63,553 bases of DNA from Anaerobacillus alkalilacustris (GTDB lineage Bacteria > Bacillota > Bacilli > Bacillales > Anaerobacillaceae): assembly GCF_001866005.1 (NCBI RefSeq), contig NZ_MLQR01000014.1, positions 1 through 63,553 of the forward strand. Direction: 5' to 3'. Positions 17,833-27,871 of the stretch are shown piece after piece. The notes below the pieces were generated by a model that worked only from the letters and a program-made list of their open reading frames with translations, did no database searches and was not told where the DNA came from. Within the stretch, counting starts at the first letter, position 1, and the number at the start of each line of letters is the position of its first letter. A program made the translations under genes and the position numbers.

Positions 17833-17847
17833 TGATAATCATTGTCA
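17833..17847 (-). promoter_or_regulatory. Fur box upstream of the iron-binding protein gene
   Basis: TGATAATCATTGTCA differs from the 7-1-7 Fur box TGATAATNATTATCA at one position. It lies in the 313-bp gap 17747-18059, which holds no credible gene. Confidence 0.85.
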
Positions 17848-18009
17848 ATACGTTCCGAAGAAAAAAATTAGTGTTCACTAACCTTTCACTTTTTTTGTCA
17901 AATGTTTTGCTTATGGTCAGCACCCTAAAAGGTAAGAACGTTCTTTCGTGATTTACTATCTTAGTGTCGAAACATAATGAAGATGCATGGCGTTTTCTTT
18001 TTTCCTCAA

Positions 18010-18042
18010 AACAAGAAAAAGTCTCCCCCATTAAGAGGGAAA
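18010..18042 (-). terminator. Terminator of the iron ABC ATPase gene
   Basis: Minus-strand hairpin GTTTCCCTC / GGGGGAGAC followed by TTTTTC, 20-50 bp past the ATPase stop. It makes the ATPase a separate transcription unit from the binding protein and permease. Confidence 0.65.
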
Positions 18043-18059
18043 CTTCATCCTCAGGTTAA

Positions 18060-19118
18060 TTACTCTACTACACAAACCAAGTCTGACTTAATATTAAATG
18101 AGACGACTGAACCTATTTCGATCTCTTGATCTATTGGCGCATAAATAACCATTGGGTCTGATAGAGAATTTGATTGAAAATTTATATATAATTCTTGGTA
18201 TTCGCCACTGTAAGTGACTCTCTCAACTTTCCCACAATAATTCCCTGTTCCTTCGGCTACTATTTGGCAACCTTCTGGTCGAATCGAAAGTTTTACTGTT
18301 TCACATATTTCAGTTGTTTGATTCGGTAAGCATACTGTACCAATTGTTGTGGTTACATGTTTCATGTCCTTTTCTAGTTTCCCAGTAAGTAAGTTTGTTT
18401 TACCGACAAATTGTGCAACAAAGCAATTCTTAGGGCAGCGATACATCTCTCGCGGGCTAGCTACCTGCTGAATTATGCCATCTTTCATAACAACTACACG
18501 ATCAGAGACAGCAAAAGCATCTTTCTGGTCATGGGTTACGATAATGGCTGTAGTATTTGCTTTTCTTAAAATATTTGTAACATCAAAACGCATTTTTTCT
18601 CTTAATCCAGCGTCTAAATTACTAAAAGGTTCATCCATTAATACTACATGAGGACGTGGAGCTAACGCTCTTGCTAAAGCAACACGCTGCTGCTGACCTC
18701 CTGAAAGCTCACTCGGATAACGACTAGCGTAATCTGCCAAGCCTACAAGTTCTAAAACTTCGATAGCACGTAATTTTCTATCTTTTGTTTTCCATTTATT
18801 TAAACCAAACATGACATTTTTCTCAATCGTCAAATGAGGAAAAAGAGCGTAATCCTGAAATACCATACCAATTCCACGTTTTTCAGGTGGCAAAGAGCGG
18901 TGGTCATCGTACACAACTTGATCTCCAATTGATATTTTCCCCATACTCGGTTGCTCAAAGCCAGCAATCATTCTTAACGTTGTCGTTTTCCCACAACCAC
19001 TGGGTCCTAATAAAGTAATAATTTCTCCTTGTTCTATCTTTAAATCCAATGCATCAACTGCCGGTTGTAATGCATTAGAAAAAAATTTCGATACTTGTTC
19101 GAGATGAATAAAGCTCAC
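18060..19118 (-). CDS. Iron(III) ABC transporter ATP-binding protein (FbpC type)
   Basis: 352 aa. Walker A GPSGCGKTTTLRM, signature LSGGQQQRVALARAL, Walker B VVLMDEPFSNLD, and a C-terminal TOBE-like region (about 240-352) are seen. It should power the importer encoded next door. The GTG start follows AAAGGGGGT. It has its own upstream region with a Fur box and its own terminator, so the importer is encoded by two co-regulated units. Confidence 0.9.
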   Translation of the reverse strand: MSFIHLEQVSKFFSNALQPAVDALDLKIEQGEIITLLGPSGCGKTTTLRMIAGFEQPSMGKISIGDQVVYDDHRSLPPEKRGIGMVFQDYALFPHLTIEKNVMFGLNKWKTKDRKLRAIEVLELVGLADYASRYPSELSGGQQQRVALARALAPRPHVVLMDEPFSNLDAGLREKMRFDVTNILRKANTTAIIVTHDQKDAFAVSDRVVVMKDGIIQQVASPREMYRCPKNCFVAQFVGKTNLLTGKLEKDMKHVTTTIGTVCLPNQTTEICETVKLSIRPEGCQIVAEGTGNYCGKVERVTYSGEYQELYINFQSNSLSDPMVIYAPIDQEIEIGSVVSFNIKSDLVCVVE

Positions 19119-19187
19119 GATACTTAACCCCCTTTGACAATATGTATCTGCCTTTATCTCAAATAAATTCTGAATATAAAAGTCTAA

Positions 19188-19202
19188 TGATAATGATTTT
19201 CA
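19188..19202 (-). promoter_or_regulatory. Fur box between the ATPase and MFS genes
   Basis: TGATAATGATTTTCA differs from TGATAATNATTATCA at one position. It lies 70 bp upstream of the ATPase and 244 bp from the divergent MFS gene; control of the ATPase is more likely. The rest of gap 19119-19445 shows nothing else. Confidence 0.85.
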
Positions 19203-19445
19203 TTTTAATACAATTATATCATAGGCTTTTTTTTAACGTCAATGTTGTTCAAGAGCTTGTCATATGTTTCGTCAACATTTCTACTGTTTTTACAAAGTGA
19301 GTGAGATACTTGTTCAGAGGCAAGGTACTCTACTTCAAAATCCATTAATTTTCTTATAAAATATTAATCTTTATCCTGTTTATAAAGACACAATTAACTG
19401 TTTTTCATATACATATATCAAGACTTTTTAAAGCGAGGTCTCTTA

Positions 19446-20627
19446 ATGGATAATTTGCAGTTCAACAAAAAAGATTATTCAATGTTTCATATAATAACTT
19501 TTTTCTCACTTACGGCAATTTTTATCGTTTCAAATCTTTATATCATGATACCTTTACTTGATAGTGTTTCCATTACTTTTTCAATTTCAACGACACAAGC
19601 AAGTCTTTCAATAAGTGCGTTTTCTTTTTTCTATGCTTTTGGGCTAATTTTTTTTGGGTCTTTATCTGAACGTTTTGGGTTAAAAGAAACGATCTCAGTT
19701 GGGCTTTTCATTCTTACAATTTTAATGATTGTTAGCTATTACATCAGTAACTTTTCGGCGTTTCTTATTCTTAGGGGATTTCAAGGGTTTTGGGCAGCGA
19801 CGTTTGCACCTGTCTCTTTCATTTATATATTTAACGTACTTTCTTTAAAGCATCAAGGTATAACAATTGCCGTTATTAATACAGGATTCTTATCAGCTGG
19901 CGTTGTTGGACAACTGTTTAGTTCTTCTATACATCTTTTTTGGGGTTGGGAAGGAGTCTTTATTGCATTATCGTTACTTTATTTACTTCTTTTTATCTAT
20001 TCATTAAAATGTTTACCTCGTCCTACAAAACCCGCTCAATCGAGGTCGGTCCATTCGCTAATTAGAACTTTATTAAAAATACCTTTTAGAAAAGACCTAA
20101 GAAAACTCTATTTTATAACATTTACAATCCTTCTAACTTTTGTAGCCTACTACACTTCATTAGAAAATTATTATTCTACTATACTTGGTTTCCTCCCTGA
20201 AAATACACTGCTTATTAGGAGTTTTGGATTAACCGGGTTACTACTAACAATACTTTCGAACAAAATTAGTGGTCGAATTGGCTTTGAAAACACAATATTC
20301 ATGGGGCTAACTTTAATGTTAACAGGTGTATTATGTAGTACATCCTCAATTATTCTTTTTCTCATTTTTGGATCTGTTATTTTTGTTGCCGGAACGTCAA
20401 TCACCATACCTTCACTCATTTATATCATTAGTATAAAAGGTGCAGAAAATAAGAGCTTAGCAATTTCAATGTATAGCTTTATCTTATTAATTGGAGCTAG
20501 CTTCGGTAGTGTAATCACAATCATTACAAACTATTACGCAAAGCTTGCATTTTTATCGTTAATCTTACTCTGTTCTCTACTATCAATATTAATGGAAAAA
20601 AGAAGCAAACTCGTTTCAGCAAGCTGA
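19446..20627 (+). CDS. MFS transporter
   Basis: The 393-aa protein has about 12 predicted membrane helices. The loop 2-3 motif is seen as GSLSERFGLKETISVGL, and the overall form is of the YnfM/AraJ-type drug or sugar exporters. The substrate cannot be told. It diverges from the iron ABC ATPase gene, so a link to metal or siderophore export is possible but not shown. The last six codons (KLVSAS) and the stop fall inside the repeat at 20608-20679, so the original C-terminus may have been replaced. Confidence 0.85.
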   Translation: MDNLQFNKKDYSMFHIITFFSLTAIFIVSNLYIMIPLLDSVSITFSISTTQASLSISAFSFFYAFGLIFFGSLSERFGLKETISVGLFILTILMIVSYYISNFSAFLILRGFQGFWAATFAPVSFIYIFNVLSLKHQGITIAVINTGFLSAGVVGQLFSSSIHLFWGWEGVFIALSLLYLLLFIYSLKCLPRPTKPAQSRSVHSLIRTLLKIPFRKDLRKLYFITFTILLTFVAYYTSLENYYSTILGFLPENTLLIRSFGLTGLLLTILSNKISGRIGFENTIFMGLTLMLTGVLCSTSSIILFLIFGSVIFVAGTSITIPSLIYIISIKGAENKSLAISMYSFILLIGASFGSVITIITNYYAKLAFLSLILLCSLLSILMEKRSKLVSAS

Positions 20628-20679
20628 AACATCGGAAAATCCTACCTAACTACGCTTAGAGGTGGGGGTCTTTTACCCT
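20608..20679 (+). repeat. Dispersed hairpin repeat, copy 1
   Basis: 72 bp nearly identical to 33783-33855. It starts with the hairpin GTTTCAGCAAGCTGAAAC; a second hairpin has a CCTACCT / AGGTGGG-type stem around a CGCTTAG loop; it ends with GTCTTTTACCCT. The layout resembles ends of IS200/IS605-type elements, but no transposase or TnpB gene is near. Confidence 0.8.
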
Positions 20680-20754
20680 GAAAAAAAATCAGATAAATAC
20701 CTATAATGACTAGAACCTAAAGGTTAAACTCATGTGTTCAAAGGAAGTGTTAGT

Positions 20755-22095
20755 ATGAATGAAGATCAATTAACAGTTCAAATAATTAAGTATTTGAAAG
20801 AAAACAAAAAAAGTGCTTTTGAAAAAGTTCTTGATGAGCTCCAACCTTATGATATTGCTCAACTGTATCGTAACCTTCCTGAAAAAAATCATTTAAAGTT
20901 TCTTTTATTTTTAACACCTAAAGAGATTGCGGACCTTATCCAAGAGCTAGAAAGCGACTTACAAATTGAGATTATTCACCGGCTAGGTGTAGAAAAGTCA
21001 TCAAAAATAATGGATTTGATGGAGAATGATAATCTGGCTGATTTGTTAAGTGAACTATCTGTTGAGAACATTCAAGAGTATTTATCAGTAATGAAAGCTG
21101 AAGATTCTACTTACATTCAAAATTTAATGAGTTACTCGGCTGATACCGCTGGCGGACTTATGACCAATCAATTTATGTCAATAAAAGATGACTATACTGT
21201 TCAAGATGCTGTTGATAAATTAAAATCATTCGCAGAAATGAATCATACCATTTACTACTTATATGTTATTAATGATGAAAAACAGCTTGTAGGCGTTGTA
21301 TCATACCGCGATTTGGTATTAGCAGATACAAACGAAAGAATAAGTAAAATTATGTTTAATCGTGTTATTTCTGTACCTGTAGATCTAGATCAAGAAGAAG
21401 TTGCCAACCTAATTGAAAGGTACGACTTCATAGCGCTTCCTGTTGTCGATGAAAACCATAAACTTCTTGGTATTGTTACCGTAGACGATGTCATTGACGT
21501 TGTGATCCAAGAAGCTAATGAAGATATTGAAAAATTATCAGCATCAGGAAAGGATATTGACTTTTATACAAAAGCAACCACTGCTGCTTTTCGAAGGTTA
21601 CCATGGTTAATTTTACTATTATTTATCGGTTTAATATCTGGAAGTATTATTAGTGGGTTTGAAGAAACACTCGAGCAAGTAGTAGCATTGGTATTTTTCA
21701 TGCCAATGATCGCTGGTATGACTGGTAACACCGGAACACAATCATTAGCTGTTGTTGTTCGTGGGCTTATCACTCATAAGCTAGATAAAAAAACGGTCCT
21801 AAATCTCATTATTCGCGAGTTTAGAGTCGGAATAATCATTGGAATTATTTGTGGATTACTGATAGCTATTATTGCTTTAGTATGGATGGGTTCAGTCATT
21901 GCACTTGTTGTTGGTATCTCATTAATACTAACTTTAATCATTGGAACATTAGCAGGAACTCTCATACCGTTATTATTGTATAAATTGGGGGTCGACCCTG
22001 CAGTTGCCTCTGGCCCTTTGATCACAACATTAAATGATATCTTTTCGTTAATTGTCTATTTTAGTTTTGCAACAGCTTTTCTAGCTTATCTCTAA
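20755..22095 (+). CDS. mgtE: Magnesium transporter MgtE
   Basis: 446 aa. Order: cytosolic N domain (about 1-130), two CBS domains (about 135-255) with MSADTAGGLMT-like entry (YSADTAGGLMTNQFMS), then five membrane helices with the selectivity segment GMTGNTGTQSLAVVVRGL. MgtE is a Mg2+-gated Mg2+ channel. The ATG at 20755 follows AAAGGAAG; the upstream in-frame ATG at 20734 has no site. No M-box riboswitch fits in the short gap before it. Confidence 0.95.
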   Translation: MNEDQLTVQIIKYLKENKKSAFEKVLDELQPYDIAQLYRNLPEKNHLKFLLFLTPKEIADLIQELESDLQIEIIHRLGVEKSSKIMDLMENDNLADLLSELSVENIQEYLSVMKAEDSTYIQNLMSYSADTAGGLMTNQFMSIKDDYTVQDAVDKLKSFAEMNHTIYYLYVINDEKQLVGVVSYRDLVLADTNERISKIMFNRVISVPVDLDQEEVANLIERYDFIALPVVDENHKLLGIVTVDDVIDVVIQEANEDIEKLSASGKDIDFYTKATTAAFRRLPWLILLLFIGLISGSIISGFEETLEQVVALVFFMPMIAGMTGNTGTQSLAVVVRGLITHKLDKKTVLNLIIREFRVGIIIGIICGLLIAIIALVWMGSVIALVVGISLILTLIIGTLAGTLIPLLLYKLGVDPAVASGPLITTLNDIFSLIVYFSFATAFLAYL

Positions 22096-22245
22096 GTAAG
22101 TAAGTTAGTATTACGGCATCCTCGAACCATTGCCTTGTTCAACTATTGAATTAATTTTACGATACTACAATCAAAACTATAAACATAATCACCTCATACT
22201 TTCGCATACAATACAACATGTCCCGTAAAATGAGGTTGATGATAA

Positions 22246-22830
22246 ATGTTTAATAAAGAGAAGTTGTTCGCTATTTTAGTAGGAAGTTTTATCATAAGTA
22301 TCGGAATTAATAACTTTTTTGTTTCTTTTCATATTTTAGATGGTGGTATGATCGGTTTAGGCTTAATCTTTCACTACAAATATGATGTTAGTATTGGCAT
22401 TTCTATTTTACTTTTAAGTATTCCTATCTATATCGCTGCTTGGGTTTGGTACCGCGAGTTTTTCTATAATAGTATTGTCGGTTTTGTTGTCTCTTCATTA
22501 TTTATTGATATCTTTCATTGGCTTACTTTTAATACAGAAGATGTATCCCCACTCGTCGCGGCTTTAAGCGGCGGTGCGCTTCTCGGCATAGGAGTAGGTA
22601 TCATGTTTCTATATGATGTAAGTACAGGTGGCCTAGATTTATTTGGACAGATGATAGCAGACATTACTAAAGTTAATGTAGGTATTATGATTTTCGTCAT
22701 AGACTTACTCGTAGTCGTTGCAGGTGTTACAATTATTACATTTGATGAAATCATCCTATCCACAATTGCTGTTGCAGCTACAGGTGTAACAACGACAGCA
22801 ATCGTCATGTTTAAGGAATCGATTGGGTAA
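22246..22830 (+). CDS. YitT-family membrane protein, short form
   Basis: The 194-aa integral membrane protein matches the membrane part of the YitT family (FFVSFHILDGGMIGLGLI, DVSTGGLDLFGQMIAD). Full-length YitT proteins are about 280 aa with a soluble C-terminal DUF2179 domain; here the frame ends after the last helix. No continuation is seen in other frames before the terminator at 22878. The function of the family is unknown. Confidence 0.85.
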   Translation: MFNKEKLFAILVGSFIISIGINNFFVSFHILDGGMIGLGLIFHYKYDVSIGISILLLSIPIYIAAWVWYREFFYNSIVGFVVSSLFIDIFHWLTFNTEDVSPLVAALSGGALLGIGVGIMFLYDVSTGGLDLFGQMIADITKVNVGIMIFVIDLLVVVAGVTIITFDEIILSTIAVAATGVTTTAIVMFKESIG

Positions 22831-22877
22831 TATCCGACAATATATTTCCCAGGAAAACACAATTCAGCTAAAAATGA

Positions 22878-22912
22878 AAAAAATCGAGTAAATAATTACT
22901 CGATTTTTTTAT
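22878..22912. terminator. Bidirectional terminator
   Basis: AAAAAATCGAGTAA / TTACTCGATTTTTT around a 5-base loop, between the convergent YitT-like and chemoreceptor genes. Confidence 0.85.
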
Positions 22913-24627
22913 TAATCAATTTTAAATTTGTTTACCTGGTCTTGTAATTCTTTCGCCATTTCTAATAGTTGTTCGGAAAATGCTGTAATTTCATTTAAGG
23001 ATGTTGATTGTTGACTAACTGATGCGGCAACTTCATTAACTTGACCTGCTGCTTTCCTTGCAATATTAGCCATTTCCTCAAAGGATGCATTTACTTCCTC
23101 TGTACTTGCCGACATTTCTTCAGCTGTTGAAGTAAATAAGTCAACCTGATCTACTACATAACTAGCCGACTCCTTTATTTTTTCAAAGGCTTCACCAGAT
23201 CGTTGAATTACAGTTACACCCGTATCTACCTCAGTAGTTACTTGATTCATTGCTTCTACCGTCCGCGAAGTTTCTGTCTGGATTTTTTGAACAAGTTCAG
23301 ATATCCCCTCTAACGAGTCACTTGTTTGTTCCGCTAACTTTCTTACCTCGTCGGCAACTACTGCAAAACCACGTCCTTCTTCGCCAGCCCTAGCTGCTTC
23401 AATAGCAGCATTTAAAGCAAGTAAATTCGTTTGAGATGCAATTGCTGAAATGACCTCTATGATTTTACCAATATCATTTGAATAATGATCCAACTTTTGA
23501 ACTAGTTTCGTCGAATTGTTTACTGATTGGTGAATAGAATTCATTTGGTTAGATACAAGTTCTACCGTATTGATCCCACTCTTTGAATCTTCCACTGTAG
23601 TATGTGTTGCATCGGATACTTGTAAAGCAGTCTCTACAATATATTGTACACCTTGGGTTAAATCATCTATTGCCTGTGCACTTTCTTCAGAACTTCTAAC
23701 AGTTGTTTTAGCCCCTTCACTAACTCCGTTCATCTCACTAATAATTCGCTTGTTATTTGCACTCGCCTCATGGAAGCTATTAAACAATCTTTCTGATGTT
23801 TCAAAAAGCATATTTGTGTTTTTATTGATACTATAAATCATACTATTCATTTCGTTCACCATATGTTGAAATGCATGACCTAAGTTACCAATTTCATCTT
23901 TACGATCGACGGAAAAATTTACTGTTAAATCGCCAGCCTTCACTTGATTGACTTGCTTCGTTAATAGTCTTAAAGGCGCAACCAAAAATCTAGTCATAAG
24001 GGCTAATACTACTACACTTATGAGCGATACCGCTAATGTTATCCACATGGCTCTTTTTCTACTATTCTCTAGATTTTCAGCTACATAAGTAGCATCAAAA
24101 TCTGCACCCACAATCCCAATCACTTCTCCTGATGTATTTACTATGGGAGAATAGGCATATATCAGTGAACCATATTCTTCACTATTAACCAACTCTCCAG
24201 CCATAGCTTGTCCACTTCTATAAACTTCTTCAATTATTGGATAATCTTCTATGTCTTCCTCTATATCACCAATATTTGACGCATCCTCATCACCTATTGG
24301 AAACCCATCTACGACATAATAATACTCATCAGCTTCTTTATTTTTAGCCATTGTGTAAAGATATAAAAGACCATTTGTTTCGCGAATTTGATCTAGCCTC
24401 TCACGCAAATAATAATAGTAATCAGTTTCACCTTCTATTAATATCTGTTCAAACTTACGAGCATCAATGATTTTAGCTGTACTTTCAGCCATTAATTTCG
24501 CTTGATTCCCTACTGATGATTCTACAATATTTTTTGCATTGATAAACATTATTAATCCAACAAAAGAAACCGTTAAAATAAAAAAGATAGAAAAGAACAC
24601 GATTATTTTTCCTTGAATACTTTTCAC
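22912..24627 (-). CDS. Methyl-accepting chemotaxis protein with extracellular sensor domain
   Basis: 571 aa. N-terminal membrane helix (about 9-31), an extracellular Cache-like sensor (about 32-190; [30 protein letters not shown]), second helix (about 191-213), HAMP, and the cytoplasmic signalling hairpin with tip [23 protein letters not shown] start with GGGAGTGGG upstream. The ligand is unknown. Monocistronic; no flagellar or che genes nearby. Confidence 0.93.
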   Translation of the reverse strand: MKSIQGKIIVFFSIFFILTVSFVGLIMFINAKNIVESSVGNQAKLMAESTAKIIDARKFEQILIEGETDYYYYLRERLDQIRETNGLLYLYTMAKNKEADEYYYVVDGFPIGDEDASNIGDIEEDIEDYPIIEEVYRSGQAMAGELVNSEEYGSLIYAYSPIVNTSGEVIGIVGADFDATYVAENLENSRKRAMWITLAVSLISVVVLALMTRFLVAPLRLLTKQVNQVKAGDLTVNFSVDRKDEIGNLGHAFQHMVNEMNSMIYSINKNTNMLFETSERLFNSFHEASANNKRIISEMNGVSEGAKTTVRSSEESAQAIDDLTQGVQYIVETALQVSDATHTTVEDSKSGINTVELVSNQMNSIHQSVNNSTKLVQKLDHYSNDIGKIIEVISAIASQTNLLALNAAIEAARAGEEGRGFAVVADEVRKLAEQTSDSLEGISELVQKIQTETSRTVEAMNQVTTEVDTGVTVIQRSGEAFEKIKESASYVVDQVDLFTSTAEEMSASTEEVNASFEEMANIARKAAGQVNEVAASVSQQSTSLNEITAFSEQLLEMAKELQDQVNKFKID

Positions 24628-24804
24628 TTTTCATCCCACTCCCATTAGGTTTTAAAAGAATTCACCACTCTACTCACCAAAAACATAGCCAAATTTACCC
24701 ATGCGAAAATCACTAAAACAACAAAATTATACATCAGTTGACCAAAAAATGGTAGAAAAAACAAAGAGAAAGTGCTGACCTTCCCTTTTTATAGCCAAAT
24801 TTAC

Positions 24805-25674
24805 TTATTCATTCCTCTCAATATACTCAAATAAAAAAGATTGTCCATTTCTGTAAAAGCGCGGATCATAAATCCCTAACTTATCATCCTCATCAACTAT
24901 TACAACAAACGGAGACCATTCATACAATGTTTTGGCTTCTGGCTTCTGGTCAAATAGATGGTCCAAATCAGCATTCTCGTGACTATAGAGGACGACATCA
25001 ACAGACTTTTCTGACCATAAAGTTACTTTTGAAATCTCAATATCATGGTTATTCTTTCCAATTAACGTAAAGTTCCACGGGATAAAACTTGCTGATAGGG
25101 CTTTTTGTTCATAAAGCTCATTCGTTTGCTGATATATGATATAGCCTTGTCCTGTTTGTAAAGCAACGTGTAACAAAATCGCCATCCAAACATATCGATA
25201 AATGAAAAACGACTGAATTTTAGCTTTTTTTGCTATAATAAAGCCAATAATCATGATTGTCCAAATAACAAAGTCAATGATTGGTAACGTACCAAAGCTA
25301 ATTCTGCCTTTAAAGAAAGGTTCAAAATATCCCGTTCCCCAAGCATTAAATAGGTCGCTAGTGTTATGAATAAGCACGGCTAATCCCCCCATAAGGAAAA
25401 TACGCCGATCTTTCACTCTCCAAAATAAATAGCATAATAAGGCAAGGATTAACGCCCATACTGGAACCAGAAAAATTGAATGAGTAATACCGCGATGCCA
25501 CATTTGATATTGACCCTCGGTATCCCAAAGCCTTGATATAACATCGATGTCAGGAATTTGGCTACCGACAACAGTCGTAAAAAGTAACGCACGCTTTTTT
25601 TCTTTGGAAAATTTTCGTTTATCTACTGCTCCATATAAAGTTAAACCGAATAATGTGTGTGTAATTGTATCCAT
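24805..25674 (-). CDS. Membrane-bound metal-dependent hydrolase family protein (DUF457/YfhP-like)
   Basis: The 289-aa protein has four or so membrane helices. Metal-binding candidates are conserved: MDTITHTLFG, SQIPDIDVI, MWHRGITHS and HNTSDLFNAWGT. Relatives include B. subtilis YfhP and E. coli YdjM, named putative hydrolases without a proven substrate. It stands alone between two unrelated units. Confidence 0.8.
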   Translation of the reverse strand: MDTITHTLFGLTLYGAVDKRKFSKEKKRALLFTTVVGSQIPDIDVISRLWDTEGQYQMWHRGITHSIFLVPVWALILALLCYLFWRVKDRRIFLMGGLAVLIHNTSDLFNAWGTGYFEPFFKGRISFGTLPIIDFVIWTIMIIGFIIAKKAKIQSFFIYRYVWMAILLHVALQTGQGYIIYQQTNELYEQKALSASFIPWNFTLIGKNNHDIEISKVTLWSEKSVDVVLYSHENADLDHLFDQKPEAKTLYEWSPFVVIVDEDDKLGIYDPRFYRNGQSFLFEYIERNE

Positions 25675-25887
25675 CCAGGTTACACCAACTCTTTTTTCTA
25701 TATTTTTATAATGAATCTAGTCATGAGAAAACCCTCTTTCACCAAGGGTAGCTATTTGTTGGAACTACTAATTTCGTTTCGTATGTAAATAATACCAATT
25801 TTACTTTTTCATTTACAACTTTAATGAAAAAAAGCTTTCTCCTATTATCGAAAAAGAGCTTTAATTTTATTTATTCATCGAGGTTAA

Positions 25888-26009
25888 ATAAATTTCACAA
25901 TGAACAAAAAGGAGTTGCATAAAGCTATATCTAGATACGAACGTTTCAACGCAACTAGATACAGCACCTTACCTTACTCGAAAGAATAACGAATCCTGAA
26001 ATTCATTAT
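25888..26009. repeat. Three-copy hairpin element, copy A
   Basis: About 122 bp. Ends carry AATTTCA and TGAAATT in inverted orientation; GAGTTGCATAAAG precedes an inner hairpin CTATATCTAG / CTAGATACAG. Copies B (33651-33773) and C (34852-34975) share the frame but have different stems. The most diverged of the three. Confidence 0.65.
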
Positions 26010-26042
26010 TTAAAACAAACAGAAATTAACGATCAGCATGGT

Positions 26043-26080
26043 AAAAAAACAGTGGGATTAAAGCCGCCCACTGGTTTTTA
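26043..26080 (-). terminator. Terminator of sigX-rsiX
   Basis: Minus-strand hairpin CCAGTGGG / CCCACTG followed by TTTTTTT, right after the rsiX stop. Confidence 0.8.
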
Positions 26081-26087
26081 GATTAAA

Positions 26088-27281
26088 CTATTGAATAAAG
26101 TTAATATAATTCGGAATTGGTACTAACTCCTTAACTTGATAAGGGCCAATTCGATCAATGTTTATACCTTTGAATTGTACATATGAATGACCAAAATCTC
26201 TTGCTGCAAACATGATAGCTTCTAACATCATTAAGTTATCGATAGTATCTTCCGTTACTGATCCCTCAGTAAATGTAATTATGGCAGTGTCACCGTCTTC
26301 TTCTATATTATTAATGGTAACATCGTCACGAATAGAAGCTCTATACCCCAATTCAATTTCACTTTGTTTCATTTTTTCAATTACCTCTGCCAAACTTATA
26401 TTTTCTTGAGCTTCTTTATTTCCTCGAACTAAAAACTTATGGTTGGTATTACTATGAAATACATAGTATCCACGATTAGGTTCTTGTAAATTCATTTCAT
26501 TAAGCGGACCATATGGCCCCCAAGCTACACCAGGTTTGCCATCAGAAGTAAAATGAATTTCAGAATACTTTTGTTGAGAGAAAGTTTCCTTTAGTACTAA
26601 CCTATACATTTCTGACTCTAGTGATGATAAGCTTTCTAAACTATTTTCAGGGATATCTATGTTTACAATGCCATCATTTTCGATAGTAACAGTGTTGATT
26701 GGAATGGGCGGAAAACTTCCTATACCCCATTGCTCACCCCAAAATGTTTCCTTCGCTGCTAAAAATCTCTCCGATAAAGATTTTTCATTAACCATTAATG
26801 TGATTGGAACAATCATTTCTCCTGACGGTAAGTGAGTTACTACCGCTATTGTTACAAGTTGATCATTAAATCTGTCTTCGTCATATGGTGTAACGGCACC
26901 TACATATCCCTGCTCATCTAATTCATTAGCTAAGTCTATTTCAAAGGTTTTTTCTGTTGTATCTATTCCGGTTTCTTCATCTGTCCTACCGTTCATCTCC
27001 ATCATTATCTCAGCTTCATCATGGATTTCAGGGAAATCTGTTGTCAATTCTTGCTTATTGAAAAAGGGTGGTATCAAAAGCATCAATAAAAAGACAACAG
27101 AAGCAGTAGCAATAGTAGGAATAAACCAGCTCTTCTTTTTTCTTTGTATCATTTCATTTTCATGAATTTTTTCTTGAATTTTTTCAAAAAGAGCTTCTTT
27201 TGTTTGTCTATCCTCAATTTTAGGTAATTTTTTCAGTTGGTTTTCTATAGTCTTTTCATCCCATTTAGAGGATCGCTTCAT
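26088..27281 (-). CDS. rsiX: Anti-sigma-X factor RsiX
   Basis: 397 aa. A cytoplasmic N-terminus (MKRSSKWDEKTIENQLKKLP) is followed by one membrane helix (about 48-70) and a large extracellular part. The end (MLEAIMFAARDFGHSYVQF, IGPYQVKELVPIPN) aligns with the end of B. subtilis RsiX (MIEGLLLTAKSFGF, IGKYDISDAIPVP). The N-terminus has no HxxxCxxC zinc motif, as in RsiX. It should hold SigX at the membrane. It overlaps sigX by 4 bp (ATGA), so the two are translationally coupled. Confidence 0.88.
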   Translation of the reverse strand: MKRSSKWDEKTIENQLKKLPKIEDRQTKEALFEKIQEKIHENEMIQRKKKSWFIPTIATASVVFLLMLLIPPFFNKQELTTDFPEIHDEAEIMMEMNGRTDEETGIDTTEKTFEIDLANELDEQGYVGAVTPYDEDRFNDQLVTIAVVTHLPSGEMIVPITLMVNEKSLSERFLAAKETFWGEQWGIGSFPPIPINTVTIENDGIVNIDIPENSLESLSSLESEMYRLVLKETFSQQKYSEIHFTSDGKPGVAWGPYGPLNEMNLQEPNRGYYVFHSNTNHKFLVRGNKEAQENISLAEVIEKMKQSEIELGYRASIRDDVTINNIEEDGDTAIITFTEGSVTEDTIDNLMMLEAIMFAARDFGHSYVQFKGINIDRIGPYQVKELVPIPNYINFIQ

Positions 27282-27820
27282 CTTCCCACCTCCCTTATTT
27301 GTGATTGATCGTTGACATGCAAAAGTTCTTTTAACACTTTTATCGCTCTATGTTGAGTTGTTTTCACTTTACTTTCTGTCCACCCTAAAACCGTTGCAGT
27401 TTCAGTAATAGAAAGGGATTCAATATATCTTAATATAATGACTTGTTGTTGGTCTAACGTGCATTTACCTAACATCATATAAACTTCTTTCAGCTCTTCT
27501 TGTCCAACAATAATCTCTTCAGGTAACGGATCTTCATCTCTTATTTGGTAATCCTTTTCTGAAAGAGAAAATAGTCCAAGAAACTTTCTCTTTTTTCGAT
27601 TTTGGCTTCGAATCCAATCTACTCCTACATGCCTAGCTATAGAATATAACCATGTTTTTTCACTACTGTCTCCTTTAAAAGAAGAGTAGGATTTAAAAAC
27701 CTTTATATATACTTCTTGTACTAGCTCTTCAGCTATTTGTCTATTGCGGACCATGTAAAATAGAAACTGAAATAATGAATGGTGATAAGTCTCGTACAAT
27801 CGCTCGAATTCATTATTCAC
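27278..27820 (-). CDS. sigX: ECF sigma factor SigX
   Basis: 180 aa. Region 2 (LYETYHHSLFQFLFYMVRN, AEELVQEVYIKVFKSY, SSEKTWLYSIARHVGVDWIR) and region 4 (LSITETATVLGWTESKVKTT) are close to B. subtilis SigX. In B. subtilis SigX controls surface charge and antimicrobial-peptide resistance genes. GTG start with GGGGGGAAAG upstream. A matching autoregulatory promoter is at 27846-27871. In B. subtilis sigX follows the res genes; here it stands alone. Confidence 0.9.
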   Translation of the reverse strand: MNNEFERLYETYHHSLFQFLFYMVRNRQIAEELVQEVYIKVFKSYSSFKGDSSEKTWLYSIARHVGVDWIRSQNRKKRKFLGLFSLSEKDYQIRDEDPLPEEIIVGQEELKEVYMMLGKCTLDQQQVIILRYIESLSITETATVLGWTESKVKTTQHRAIKVLKELLHVNDQSQIREVGR

Positions 27821-27845
27821 TTCTGCTTTCCCCCCTCACAAACTA

Positions 27846-27871
27846 GTCGTCTTTTTATTAAAAAGGTTACA
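27846..27871 (-). promoter_or_regulatory. Autoregulatory ECF (SigX-type) promoter
   Basis: TGTAAC, 16-bp spacer, CGAC on the minus strand, 26 bp upstream of the sigX start. TGTAAC-N16-CGAC is the SigX consensus in B. subtilis. The spacer holds a palindrome CTTTTTAATAAAAAG. Confidence 0.85.

Noticed and set aside
17774..18031. 85-aa minus-strand frame upstream of the iron-binding protein gene
   Set aside because: It covers the Fur boxes and part of the ATPase terminator, lacks a ribosome site and has no recognisable composition.
20628..20754. M-box riboswitch before mgtE
   Set aside because: The gap is only about 130 bp, half of it a dispersed repeat, and none of the M-box conserved segments is visible.
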